DNA of 64,000 nt from Phytophthora hibernalis (GCA_012656075.1 JAAKBF010000403.1:248001-312000); one strand, 5' to 3'; counted from the stretch's first letter, positions 40,410 through 50,764 are shown. Notes: generated by a model not told the origin, from the letters alone. Numbers and translations are program-made.

Positions 40410-41588
40410 CTACAAAAGCCGTCGGCCTTTGATCATAAAGGTGTGACTAGAATCTTCCGCGACAACGACGTCCACGCCGTCGATGGCAGGGGGTTCGACA
40501 CGGTCAGGAGCATCCACAATGATCAGATCAGCGGGGGCGGCAGGCTCGGGCATCTCGCTGAAGAACTCGTGCTGCAGCGCCTTGTGCACTGAGATGCGCT
40601 TCTTCGGGTTCAGCTGCAGCAATTGAGCCAACAGGTCAACGCCCGCTGGCGACAGCATCGAGAACTGCTCGGCCAGCGGCGTCGGGTTCGTGTCCTTGAA
40701 TCGGAGGAAGAAGGGCAACTGGCTCGCTTCCTCCCACCCGTTCTCGTCCGGCGAGCCCAACGCAGCAAAGATCTTGCTGAGCTGGTCAATATCGGACGAC
40801 CCATCAGCCAGTGGCCGCCGCAGCAGCATCTCGGCGAAGATGCATCCGACCGACCACATGTCCACTTCAAAGCCATACCTCTCTTCGCCAAAGAAGATCT
40901 CGGGCGCTCGGTACGCCCTCGTCACGACCTGCACCGACCTCTTGGGTCTCTTCTTCTCCGAGGACGCCTCGTCCACATCGGTATCCCCTTCCTCCTCCTC
41001 GCTCTCTTTCTCGATCACCGTGGCCATACCGAAATCGGTGATTTTGGCGCAGTGTTGCGTCTTGGACAGCAACAGGTTGTTGGGTTTCAAATCACGGTGC
41101 AAAATACCGCGCGCGTGGAGCTCCTCGACGCCCAGCAGCAGCATCTTCAAGTGGGCCTTGACCTGGGCCACATCCAGCTGCAGGACGCTCTCGGTGGCGC
41201 CAATCAGTGTCTCCAGGTCGCTGTCCATGAACTCCAGCACCAGGAACAGCTTGTCCTTGCGCTCCACGACCTCCAGCAGCTACAATCCACGCCCCAATGT
41301 CGCCAAAAGTCAGCAACGAGCAGTTCATACCCTTGGCAGAGACACACCAATTGGTGTCGGCTGGTAACGCACCTGCACCACGCGCGTGGCGCCTTGACAT
41401 TTGGTGAGGATATCTGCCTCGTGACGCCCCGCTGTCAGCGGCCCCAGCACCTTCTTCAGGGCCACGCGCGCCCGAGATTCAACGTGGTAGCCTAGGTACA
41501 CTGTGCCAAAGGTGCCGCGTCCAATCTCTGCGTGCTGTTCGTATGCGCCCAGACGCTTCCGCGCGTCGCTCCCCATCCGGCGCTTCAT
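40410..41588 (-). CDS. CDK-like (CMGC) protein kinase (361 aa, 2 exons)
   Basis: Exon 1 is 41373-41588, the intron is 93 bp (41280-41372) and exon 2 is 40410-41279. The spliced frame has 362 codons with stop. Motifs: IGRGTFGTVYLG, VALKKV (ATP Lys), HRDLKPNNLLL, DFGMA and VVTRAYRAPEIFFG, with the CMGC-type TRAYRAPE. The C-helix region reads GRHEADILTKCQ rather than PSTAIRE, so it is not a core cell-cycle CDK1. CDK7/CDK20-type is the nearest guess. Unusual is an acidic-then-basic insert of about 25 residues (EKESEEEEGDTDVDEASSEK) between DFG and the activation segment end, which would lengthen the T-loop. No lesions. Confidence 0.85.
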
Positions 41589-42048
41589 CGTGGCTTTGGT
41601 CGTCCGCTGTCTGCAATTTTCATCCGTACTGGGAGGATTCGTCTAAGTGCGACGCATCGTCGCATAACCCCGTCCCAGCATCGAAACGGTACATCCAATT
41701 ACCTCTGATACTAAATGGTTGCGTGTCGTCTAGGGAGTTAATAAAACCCTTCAAGCGGAATTATGTCGGATAATCCGATGCTGGTTTAGTGCTGCAATTT
41801 GAATAAGCAGACGCCAATTCGGGCCGAATCCCGAAAACCATCGGAGCCAGTACGGGCGTCGACAGAAGGGGGCAGGGGCAGGTGGCGGTGGCGTTTAGTG
41901 ACGGGCCTTTGTGTCTGAGTATGGCGCCCGAAAAGGAGCGAAAAAGAGAGCGACGAGAGGGAAGAGAGTCGTTCCGTTCTTGGCTCTTGGGTTTCGGCCA
42001 TTCTCGATCGCGTCCGCCCTCCCCCGCCCCACCCTCCCCCATACAAAC
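41589..42048. other. intergenic
   Basis: Holds the CDK-like kinase promoter and that of the small gene at 42049 (GCCATTCTCGATCG near 41998 is initiator-like). No gene was found. Confidence 0.4.
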
Positions 42049-42458
42049 ATGAAGACCACCAAGAGCGTGCGCTGGTCCACCGTGACCGTGTACGAGTTCG
42101 GCGTGGCCTTAGGCGGCAGTGCCGTGCCCCGTCACGGAGGTCCGTCCATCGGCCTGGCGCGCGAGCCGCAGCAGGTCTGGAGCACGACGCTGGACACGGT
42201 GCGGCGCTGCGGGACCTGGCGCTCACCAAGCCTGGCTCGGACGTCGAGGGCAAGGAGAGCGCAGACTGCAGACAGCAGCGCAAACGTCGCGTCCAACGCG
42301 CCCGCCGCGTGCGCTGGCTCAAGCCCCTGGAGCGGATTACGATGCTGGAGAAGGCTGGCTGCAGTGAAGAGAGAATCTACCGCATGATGATTGAGAGCTC
42401 GGATATCGCCATGTCCAGGAGGCTCTGCGTCTCGATCCAGCGACAAGTGGCTGCATGA
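42049..42458 (+). CDS. RWST-motif small protein, copy 1 (one frameshift)
   Basis: Begins MKTTKSVRWSTVTVYEF and has GGSAVPRHGGPSIGLA, then an LR-rich spacer. A helical C-terminal half has WLKPLERITMLEKAGCSEERIYRMMIESS. A one-base break near 42200 puts the two halves in different frames; otherwise similarity to the intact copy at 42764-43135 is high throughout. Function is unknown. The VRWSTVTVYEF...GGSAVP..GGP core recalls short stramenopile proteins with a VRFSTVEIREY-type motif, a comparison made from memory. It lies tail-to-tail with copy 2. Confidence 0.6.
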
Positions 42459-42763
42459 AGGATGAGACGACTGAATAGACGAGAAGTGAGTAGAGTATGC
42501 ATGAATGAAGGACTATTTACCGAGTACGCATCGAGTCGTCTTGTTACGCTACGAGACTCGTTCAGGTTGTTGCTCAATCTGCAGCACTCAGCAGTCAATT
42601 CCTCCGCCAACGTAACGAGCATCACACGTCTGCTTCAAGCGCTCGCTCCTTAAATTCTCATAAATTAAGTTGTTCAATACGGTCTTCGCCTCTGCTCCTC
42701 GGTTCGATCCGTGTTGGTCTTCACCTTTGCTGGTCTTCATCACTGACGTCTTCGGTCGACAGC
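42459..42763. other. short spacer between convergent RWST genes
   Basis: No feature recognised beyond 3' flanks. Confidence 0.4.
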
Positions 42764-43135
42764 TCAGGCTGCGCACTCGAGCGAGGCCAGTCGCAGACTC
42801 AGACGTCGTGACTGGGCGATGCTGGACGACTCCATGAGCATGCGGTAGATACGCTCCTCGCTGTAGCCAGCCTTCTCCAGCATCACGATGCGCTCCAGGG
42901 GCTTGAGCCAGCGCACGCGTCTGCGATGTCGTCTGCTCTGCGTCTGCACTCGAAGCGTCTTCTCCAGTGCCGCCAACTTGCTCTGTGCTGCATCCACTGA
43001 CGTACTCCACACACTCTGTGGTGCGCCTGTGAGTCCCACCGCTGGACCACCGCGTCGAGGCACAGCACTGCCGCCGATACCCACTGGGAACTCGTACACT
43101 GTGACGGTGGACCAGCGCACGCTCTTGGTCGCCAT
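42764..43135 (-). CDS. RWST-motif small protein, copy 2 (123 aa, intact)
   Basis: Intact frame starting MATKSVRWSTVTVYEFPVGIGG. The conserved core (residues about 4-45) is followed by a basic RRHRRRVRWLKPLERI helix and a C-terminal amphipathic part (EERIYRMLMESS). The acidic/basic pattern and small size suggest a regulatory or nucleic-acid-associated protein, but no function can be given. It is the best-preserved of three paralogues (42049-42458, this one, 44452-45073), all diverged from one another, indicating an old local family. Confidence 0.7.
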   Translation of the reverse strand: MATKSVRWSTVTVYEFPVGIGGSAVPRRGGPAVGLTGAPQSVWSTSVDAAQSKLAALEKTLRVQTQSRRHRRRVRWLKPLERIVMLEKAGYSEERIYRMLMESSSIAQSRRLSLRLASLECAA

Positions 43136-43346
43136 AGCTGCGGGCGGGAGGATCTGGAAGCCGGGAATGGAGAAAAGCCCAGAAGGCGCTCAAGCCGAGG
43201 GCCGCAGCGTCCCCAGCCGCCCGCCGCTTGCTGCCTGCCACTCGCTCGCTGGCGTTCACCCACCACTACCTCTAGCCGCCATGCGATGATTTGGGATCCC
43301 GTCCGCCGCCGTCCACTTACAAACGCCCAGTGTGCGAGCAGCGTAC

Positions 43347-43445
43347 CAGTCGTAGCGCGGTTCAACGTCGTCCACTGGCGGGCGGACGTGGCAGCGGACG
43401 ACGTTGAACCGCGCTACGACTGCTGCCGCGTCCGCCCGCCAGTGG
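43347..43445. repeat. interleaved inverted repeats A-B-A'-B'
   Basis: Arm A (43347-43373, starts CAGTCGTAGCGCGG) is a perfect 27-bp inverse complement of A' (43396-43422). Arm B (43372-43394, CCACTGGCGGGCGG...) is complementary to B' (43423-43445) at 22 of 23 positions. Because the order is A-B-A'-B', the two hairpins are mutually exclusive or would form a pseudoknot. The segment is GC-rich and lies between RWST copy 2 and an apparently gene-free stretch. Confidence 0.85.
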
Positions 43446-44451
43446 ACGTATCGCGTAATCTGAATATCCGGCGCAGAGCCGCGGCGACCAAGACGAAATC
43501 TTGCCAAGATGGCTTGAGGCAGCGACACCCCGGCTGAGGAGCGCTTCACCCAGCACGACTGCATTGCATTGGGCTGCATGCCATGCTGCGTTGGTCCGCA
43601 CTGCGACGGGATGCAGACTTTTGACCAGTTTCAAGCATGGCGCTGACGAGACCGACAGACAGATCGCAACCATCAGCATGATGCCAGCTGGTGGCGCTCG
43701 CGAAAAGCTCGGTGTCAAATGCCGAGATGCGTGCATAAAGACGCGAAGTGAAGAAATCACTTGCTGGGCACGTTGGCCGGCTGCAGCAACCATGCCATGC
43801 AGCAGCACTGCCGGCATCGACCAAAGCAGAACCCAAGGCTGCCGTTGTCGTCTGCGAGACGCAGTATTCACCTCGTTTTAACGGCTTCAATGTCATTGCA
43901 GATGCTGAAACGCCGTCCACTCCCTGTAGATAGCGACCTCCGGCCCGAAATTAGAACCTGCCCCTACTTCAAGCGACTTACTAAAATTCAAGTGCCAGAC
44001 CAGTGGCGCCCGTGGAGCAAGATCGATAAGTGGTCTCACTGCAAACACGTCCGGCCCGATATTCCTGGCTCAATCGACGAATGCCATTTTCTGCTGCAGC
44101 TAGTGGTGGTGGTCTCCGCTGCCTTTGAATAGGGGAATAAGGTTCCGGTGGCAGCACTGGATACTGGTCCAGCAGCGACATTATTGACGGACATGTCGTC
44201 GTGGCTTCAAACGAGAACGCCATGCTGGCAGAGACTATGAGAATACCGCCTACAACTCGAATGTTGTTCATGCATGCAGCTTGTATTGATAGCGATATCC
44301 TTTAATAAAGGTCAAATAACTTAAGCTCTTCCTCGGCAGACCTTCGATCGACGTCTTTCCGACGGCGCGCTGTCAGTGTAAAACGCCAATCTCGGAAGGA
44401 ACCCGCGTCCTCAGTGAGCTGGTGGTGACTTCCTTGGTTCCACCGGTCGAT
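43446..44451. other. no gene recognised
   Basis: Several overlapping frames exist on both strands (for example 43362-43871 minus), but none has a domain, a convincing promoter or codon bias. It may be transposon-derived GC-rich repeat. Confidence 0.35.
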
Positions 44452-45073
44452 TTACACGTAGTTGACTGGGATCATGTGCGGGCGGTTGAGGAACGAGGTG
44501 GAGGGGGAGCACGGACGCTCCAGCATGGGGCGGGGCGCCCCGACCCTCCGCTGCATCCGTCGCTGCCTCTTGGCCTCTTTCCGCTCGGCGATGTCCTCCA
44601 CGAGCGTTCTCCGGCGCGAGCAGTTGATGATGCTCGCTTCCCGGGAGAACCGCAGGATCATGCCTCGCTCACGCCCGCGTCCGCCAGCAACCGCACGCGC
44701 TCTTCGGGTGTGAAGCGGTGTACGCCTTCGACGCGCTCGGCCATGTGGCCCACTTTGGTGGTCCAAGTGAACTCGGGTTTGTCGCTCAGACCGATGGACG
44801 GCCGCCCTTGCCGGGCACGGAGCTGCCGCCGAGCCCCACGCCGAACTCGTGGATGGTGATGGTGGACCAGCGCAGACGCTTCTTCGTCTTCTTGGGGGAC
44901 GCCTCGTCCTCAGTTGCAGTGGACGCACTACGTTGGCGCTTCAAGTGACGCTCGGGTGAGGCAGGCGCAGTGGCTTCAGGGAAAGTGGAGGAGCTCTTGG
45001 GCGCCGTAGAGGGCACCAGGAGCTGCTGCTGGTCGTCGCCTTCGTAGATATCTGCGACGTCTTTGGGTGCCAT
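44452..45073 (-). CDS. RWST-motif protein, copy 3 (two frame breaks)
   Basis: Starts at 45073 (MAPKDVADIYEGDDQQQ). It has a Ser/Lys-rich N-terminal extension of about 65 residues, then the family core KKRLRWSTITIHEFGVGLGGSSVPGKGG. A one-base break near 44793 is followed by FTPEERVRLLADAGVSEA. A second break near 44665 is followed by MILRFSREASIINCSRRR and a basic C-terminus ending PVNYV. The family core is better conserved than the surrounding sequence. The extension makes it the longest member. The breaks could be mutations or sequence errors. Confidence 0.55.
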
Positions 45074-46391
45074 GGTTGTGTATGTGGTGGGGAGTGGAGC
45101 GAAGGGTGGGGAGCGTTGCTTGTTGTTGTGTTTCGCTTGGTGGTCGGTCCGCGCTTCGGGTTGTGCGGCGCCGCTGGCTGTTTTGACTGTGGTTTGTTTT
45201 GGGATGTGACTCCCACATGTATCTGGTGCAGTGGACGGCGGGCGGACGCTGAGACCCGTCTGATGCGCACTTGACTGCAATTCCAGTCTTCGTCCGCCGA
45301 GCGGACAGAACCCCAACCGCCGTCCGCTATGGCGCCACCAACCAGCACACCACCAAACCAACGCAGGACTTGCAACGACAGCAACTGACTACCGGTACTC
45401 ATGCAGCATGACTGCAGACCTTAGTTTGCCAGCAAGACATAGGCGCTCGCTGCTCGGGGCATTGACAGCGATCCATTCTCACTCATTGACGTGCATGTCC
45501 GCTTGGGTAGTGCAATGGGTACAATGTACCGGTTCGCTGGTCGTTTCTTTGTGGAGCCTCAGTCAGTGCGGATGGCACTGGGCATCGAGGCAATGTATGG
45601 TCCGCTTCATTTTGCCGCCCGCCGTATTAGCTGTCCACTGGATTGGATCGACCAGCTGGCTCGCTCGTTATGAGCGCTCCGAGTTATTGATCTGAACTGA
45701 CTTTTTGAGCGGGTCCGATCGTAGGATCGGTGAAATGCTGCACCTTGGCGTTCGCCACTCGCGCCGCGACGCGCGTCGCGCGTCTTTCGGGTGGTTACCG
45801 TAGTTACACACGAAGAAGCTTTGCCTCTCGGCTATCGTCCGCTGGATTCCGCAACTTGCATTTGCAATGGAGCCGCGTTACTGACTTTAGTTCAGCGTCT
45901 TAGTCGTTGCCAGTGCCTCCGCTCGTGCTGACAATGACTGCACACACGCGCAACTGATACTTTCGCTCTACGCAAACCAGAGCGACCAACAAAGTGCGAC
46001 GTCAGATATTTTTCCAACATCCGACAATAGCAGACGAGCTGCTATCGTACATTGTTGTCTGTCATCGAGTCGATGACATCGACACGAATGAAACGCAGTC
46101 CACATGCATGAAGTTGTCGGTTGTAAATTATCAAACAATATGCTGCATGCAAGCGAACCTCGATGAACAGGTGAAACATGCTTGCGGTTGGTAACTTTTG
46201 GGGTACTGTGGTTGTGACGTGTGCACACTTACATGTACATGTTAAGCTTAACTGAGCTTACACTTACAAGCGTGAATGTCACAGCTTTGGTTATAGGAGA
46301 CTATTTAATTATTAAAATAACAGTGTATCTCTAAAACATCAATCGCATAACGAACTCACAAAATTCATCATTTTCTAGCTGATATACATGA
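45074..46391. other. intergenic, no gene
   Basis: About 1.3 kb without a recognisable gene. GC-rich imperfect hairpins near 45230-45350 share GGCGGGCGGACG with the B arm at 43372. The right part is AT-rich and leads into the Harbinger terminal repeat. One TACATGTA lies at 46230-46237. Confidence 0.4.
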
Positions 46392-46603
46392 GTGGTTATC
46401 ACGGTTGGAAAGTATGTTTGAGCAGCCAATAAGATCAAACCTTCGTGTACCGTCTTTTCAACTCAAACCTTCCAGCAAAAGGCGAAGGTATGAGTAGGAG
46501 GTGAAAGTTTGACCTGATTGGTTGCTGTGTTTGTTGGAGAGGAAGGCAAGCAAAAGCAGATCTCCCCACTCGTGGCACTTATGCATTCAAGGTGGTGAAC
46601 AAG

Positions 46604-47786
46604 ATGTGGAGTATAGAAGAAGAGTACACCCTGCTAGAATTCCTCTCCTCGCACCTCGAGCAGTACACCAAGGGCGTCAAAACGAAGTTTTACGAAAACG
46701 CCTTAGTTGCTCTTCCCCAAAAATCAGCCACACAAGTCAAATCAAAGTGGGTCGAGCTTGAGAGTTCCTACAAGACGTACAAGTCCAAGCTCAGCCACTC
46801 CGGCTTCGGCGTCAATGCTACCGACCCATCCAGCATCAAAGGTACGACTGTCGTTTTATGATTGTATATTTCAAGGCTCTAACGAACTTTATATTTACGC
46901 CTTCTAATAGAAATGCTGTCCAAAAATGCAAGTATTTTTACGAGATGGACGACATATTTGGCTCGAGGCACAACATCCTCCCGCCAATCATCCTAGACCC
47001 TGGCACAACGGTGCGGAACGGCGTCATGCTTCCGCGTCAACCCGCCGACGTAGCGTTTACCAGCACGGTAGACACGCCAGTTGTGTCGACTAACTTGCCG
47101 CCCCCACGAGTATGGCGGAGAAGATGACCTCCGCCTCCACGATCACCTTGCTACCCGCATCCACCGTGCAGCCCGTCGACATCAGTAGATCCACGCCTGC
47201 CGTGCTCACTACAACCAACTCGCTGTCCAGGACCGACACTAACTTGCCGTCTATGCCCGTATCATCCTCCACGACAAACATGCCGTCCATGCCCAACATA
47301 CCAGCCACGACCAATTTGTCACCCGATGTCGTCACGGCCACCACGTCCCTCACGGCAATCTCGCTGGCTTCGTCTGGCGCAGCGCAGGCATTGCAGCCCA
47401 CGGGGTAAGGGCAGTGACAGTACAAATTGGGCCGACCCCGTGTCTGCCTCGGAATACTTCGCGCCCCCGAGACGGGCGCGTCGGTGTCGGGGAACAAGCG
47501 CAACTACGAGGAGCTGAAAGGATCACCTGTGGCAAAGCTGATATCCAGTATTCGGAACGAGCGTGAGGAAACTAGAGCAAAACGCCACAGAGAGGAGATG
47601 AGTTTGCGTCGCGAAGAGATGGCCTTAAAGCAAGAACAATTTCAAGCGTACAAGACGGAGCTCAAACTGAAGGAGCTGAAAATGGAGCGAATGTTTGCGT
47701 TGATGGCTCAGAAGATGGAGTTACAAGCAAAGAAGATGGAGATGGAGCTCATCAAGCTTCGTGGCAGTGAAAATAAATCTGAATAA
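46604..47786 (+). pseudogene. Harbinger-1 ORF1, Myb/SANT-like protein
   Basis: MWSIEEEYTLLEFLSSHLEQ...QVKSKWVELESSYKTYKSKL is a trihelix Myb/SANT-type DNA-binding domain, as encoded by Harbinger ORF1. A probable intron (about 46841-46910, GTACGA...AATAG) precedes the conserved KYFYEMDDIFGSRHNILPP. A Thr/Ser-rich part (47112-47408) and a C-terminal Lys/Glu coiled coil (47480-47786, REEMALKQEQFQAYKTELKLK) follow in other frames, so at least two breaks separate them. ORF1 normally brings the transposase to the element ends. Confidence 0.65.
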
Positions 47787-47836
47787 AAGCATACTTCGTT
47801 GCACCAATTCTTTTTGCATGTGATTATGTAGAATTA

Positions 47837-49159
47837 CTAAAAGCCTCGGCGACTCAACACTACTTCTTGCGTGCAGGTTCGTAGGTCTTCGCTATCATCA
47901 CTTGACCAGTCTATAGGTATGGTCTCATCTTCGTCTTGGCTTACGTTGACTCCATCCAGCTGCACCAATACTTCAAACGTGTCTTCAGTGTCGACACACA
48001 TGTTATGAAGAATAAAGCCGCACACAATTTTTCTGGACACCTTCAGCAAGTCACCCTCATCGCGAATTCTATCGCGAAGCCCTTCCAGCACCGGAAAGCG
48101 AGCCTTCAGAATCCCAATCGTATGCTCAATAACAATACGCTGCTGCGCCAGGAGCCAATTGAAGGTTTTGTTGCGCGGCTTGGCACTTGCAGGCATCTTA
48201 TACGGCGTTAGGATAAAGGGAAAGCAGCACGAATAGGCAGTATCCCCGAGCACATACTGACCAGGATCGAAAAACTTTCCTGGGGCATCTGACATCACGG
48301 TCAAGCTCATCGCTCTCTTGTCGTGCAAAGATCCTGGCTGTCCAATCTATAATTGCACATTGCAACGTTCAGATATGAGTTTGAGTGTATACCGACAACA
48401 TGTAAGTTGTTCGTACCTGGTAGTACGTAATGCGGCGACGGTGGTCGCATATGATCTGCGCACCAATGCAGTACACAGACTTTCGCGAAAAATAGCACTC
48501 CGGATTCACAGTGGGGAATTCAGCAGCTTAAATGCCGTGCCATCAACGCAACCGACACACGACGGAAATGCTGATCGAGCTTCGAATGCCTGTGCGATTT
48601 TAGTCCTCTCGGTTTTACTTGGACAGCGAACAAACTCTTCTTCTAATGCGAGTACGGCACTAGTGACACGGTCTCTAAAGTTGTATACAGAACCTGTAGA
48701 TATAATCAAACTACAAGTTAGATCACGAGCACATGCCTGGTAGAAATAGCAACAGCACATCGGCGATGCCAAATGCTGCGCTACACGGTGTGTAGACAAG
48801 GACTGCAACGCGAACAAAAATACTTCCAGTTGCAGCTGCACGGGGATTGCTCTTGTTTGGTGGGCACGCGGGCAAACACCGCATCATCTAGAATGCGACG
48901 GAGTAAAAGTAAAAACGTCCCTCTGCTCATACGCAGGTCGCGTCGAGCTCGCATCGGGTCGCTCCTGAATATCCTGCCCGGGGTTCAACAAGCAGCTTTG
49001 AAGACAGTTGAGCGAGTTAGGTACCGATACGAGGCAAGTTGCATCGTGAAAGAGGCCCTCTTCATCGTCTTCTGCGTCGCTATCGTCATCCACAAGCAGC
49101 TGAGCCGCTTCTGTGATCTCCATCTCCTCTAGAAGCACCGCGCGGAGACTTCTCGTCAT
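47837..49159 (-). pseudogene. Harbinger-1 DDE transposase (DDE_Tnp_4 type)
   Basis: Blocks in order: N-terminal acidic stretch (48884-49159), then SCVGCVDGTAF with the first Asp (near 48550). A frame break follows LLNSP, then FSRKSVYCIGAQIICDHRRRITYYQ. An intron with GTACG...TTATAG ends follows (about 48350-48420), then VLGDTAYSC with the second Asp, and IVIEHTIGILKARFP with the Glu. It ends near 47837 with an acidic tail. At least one frameshift disables it. Confidence 0.7.
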
Positions 49160-49275
49160 CGATCACACCGTCTTCGTCCCCGTCTTCAGTCGTCTTGCCC
49201 TCTTCTGTGTCTAACAAGTATCAGCCAATCGTTCTGGAGACCGACCGGCGTGGACCAGCAAGACCCTCACAGTTG

Positions 49276-49694
49276 AAGACCAGGACGATGTCGCCTGCGT
49301 GCGCAGCCTGCAGCAGCGGCGTAATGCCGTCGGGCGTCGGACCTGAGGCTGCGCGAGTTTCTGTTAACTTGTACGCGCGGCGGTAGCCGTTGTCCATGCG
49401 CATGAGCGCGTTGCCCAGCTCCGTGGGGTGCCCGCCGCTGTGCGAATCCTGGTTCGAGTTGTGCGCGCCGCCCGGCATGAGGCTGTCGCGGAACGTGCTA
49501 TCGCGCATGTGCAGCATCTGCTCCACGTCGATGCTGCTGGCCTGTTGCACGCGGCGGAAGTCGGCGGGCGCCTCGTCCTCGTCGCACTGGGAGTACGCCT
49601 GGAAGCTGTTGCTGCTGGTGCTGCGGCTGTCGTTGCAGGAGGAGGACAAGGAGTCAAACTTCAACCACCAGCGTCTGCTGGCCTTCGACGACAC
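49276..49694 (-). pseudogene. ankyrin-repeat protein, 5' fragment
   Basis: A Ser-rich N-terminal region starting MSSKASRRWWLKFDSL (49694) leads to the start of an ankyrin repeat, DGITPLLQAAHAGDIVLV. The coding sequence is then cut at the junction with Harbinger-1 sequence (49275). No further repeats are found. The opposite side also abuts a DENR-like fragment within about 10 bp, so the fragment is bounded by breakpoints on both sides. Confidence 0.55.
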
Positions 49695-49702
49695 CTACTG
49701 TA

Positions 49703-50360
49703 CAACCCTGAGAAGGTCGACGGCGTGCCCTCGGTGCTGACCGAGTACAAGGGCAAGGAGTCCAAGCTCTTCGACGCACTGGCGAAGAAATACGGACCGG
49801 AATCTAGTGACTCGGGCGAGGAGGAGGAGATGACGGCAAGTCCAAGTTTAACAGCGTGGTGTACTCCCCCATCGACACGTTCCCGCCCGAGTACTGCGAG
49901 TACGGCCCCGTGTTCAACGAGTGCAAGCCGAGCACTGCTCCGACCTCGTGCTCACCAAGTACAACCGCACGGTGGTGGAACTGCTGGAGGTGGAGCAGTA
50001 GATCGAGGGGGTATCACGCTCGAAGTGGTGGACAAGACCGTCAAGAAGTAGAAAAACAACGTGGTCGAGGAGGCTGCCAAGCGGAAGGAGAACTGCAAGG
50101 TGACCATCTCCAATATTTTGCGCAAGGGCCGCAAGCGCCTAACTTTCGTCACGGGTCTCGAGGACTTTGAGGAGGTCAACATCAAGGACCCTGGGCAAGA
50201 AGATCGCCCGCAGCTCACCGCTGTCCAAGACAGACAGGGCCAGCAGCAGCAGGTCGACAGCGCCACGGATCTGCTGGACGTGCTGACGGAGTTGTTCGGC
50301 GCGCACGAAGCCCAGATCGTCGTCATCGACGAACCCCAAGACCACCAAGAGAGGAGTCAA
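49703..50360 (+). pseudogene. DENR-like translation factor pseudogene
   Basis: Pieces in three frames match density-regulated protein: LYNPEKVDGVPSVLTEYKGK at the start, then VVYSPIDTFPPEYCEYGPVFNECKP (the PxEYCEY zinc-binding segment). A SUI1 domain follows, with CKVTISNILRKGRKRLTFVT...LEDFEEVNIKD and DLLDVLTELFGAHEAQIVVID. In-frame stops lie near 49998 and 50049, and frameshifts near 49835, 49930 and 50190. DENR with MCTS1 handles re-initiation and 40S recycling; this copy cannot be translated and an intact gene presumably lies elsewhere. Confidence 0.65.
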
Positions 50361-50408
50361 AAAGTAGTTGGATGTAGGTCCCACAGCGTCAAGGTTGCTA
50401 ACAACTCG

Positions 50409-50430
50409 CATTTTAATGATCATTAAAATG
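50409..50430. repeat. 22-bp perfect palindrome
   Basis: Arms CATTTTAATGA and its exact complement with no spacer, in the spacer between the DENR-like and Crinkler relics. Confidence 0.85.
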
Positions 50431-50465
50431 ATCTTTTGCTAGGATATCAATTGTTTTGGGTCAAA

Positions 50466-50764
50466 TTCGGTCAAGGTCCAAAGTACTTCGAGTTCTTGAG
50501 CCACAGCAAGGGATCCATCTACTCGAAGTCTCGCGGCTCCCCGTGCTCATCGAGCAGCACACCTGCCGCACAAGCCTCATTCAACCACCTGTCGTTCTCC
50601 GTCTTCGCCAGGAAGAGCTGCAGTTTGTATGCGGCGCATTTGATCGTGTCTGGCTTCTTCGCTTTGATCGCGTCCTCCAAGAGACCCACGCACTGACTCT
50701 CGTCGATGTCCACAGGGAACACGTTTTTAGACACTGCCACGATTGCACAAGTGAGCGTCAACAT
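50466..50764 (-). pseudogene. Crinkler (CRN) effector N-terminal fragment
   Basis: The ATG at 50764 opens the CRN header domain. Hydrophobic TLTCAIVAV is followed by the ubiquitin-like fold with FPVDIDESQ, a LEDAIKAKKPDTI helix and the host-translocation motif KLQLFLAK at about residue 45. A stop TAG at 50519 ends the frame after 81 codons. Header-like residues (DPLLWLKNSKYFG) continue past it in the same frame to about 50466. No DWL segment or C-terminal effector domain follows. Crinklers are secreted host-targeted proteins of oomycetes; this copy is only the delivery domain with a premature stop. Confidence 0.75.

Larger units (their letters stand above)
46392..49275. mobile_element. PIF/Harbinger DNA transposon, right end lost (Harbinger-1)
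   Basis: The left terminal repeat GTGGTTATCACGGTTGG begins at 46392. A plus-strand ORF1 (Myb/SANT) and a minus-strand DDE transposase converge in the middle, the usual Harbinger layout. Similarity to the sister copy at 53413-54500 stops at 49275, about 60 bp before the terminal repeat would come, and continues into an ankyrin-gene fragment, so the right end has been removed by rearrangement. Both genes are damaged. Confidence 0.8.

Noticed and set aside
40623..41495. 290-codon plus frame opposite the CDK-like kinase
   Set aside because: Shadow of the kinase exons; the spliced minus-strand product has all kinase motifs.
43362..43871. 169-codon minus frame after RWST copy 2
   Set aside because: It crosses the interleaved inverted repeats, has no family resemblance and competes with equally long frames on the other strand.
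45230..45350. GC-rich imperfect hairpin sharing GGCGGGCGGACG with 43372
   Set aside because: Pairing is imperfect and the shared 12-mer is simple GC-rich sequence; too weak to link to the interleaved repeats.
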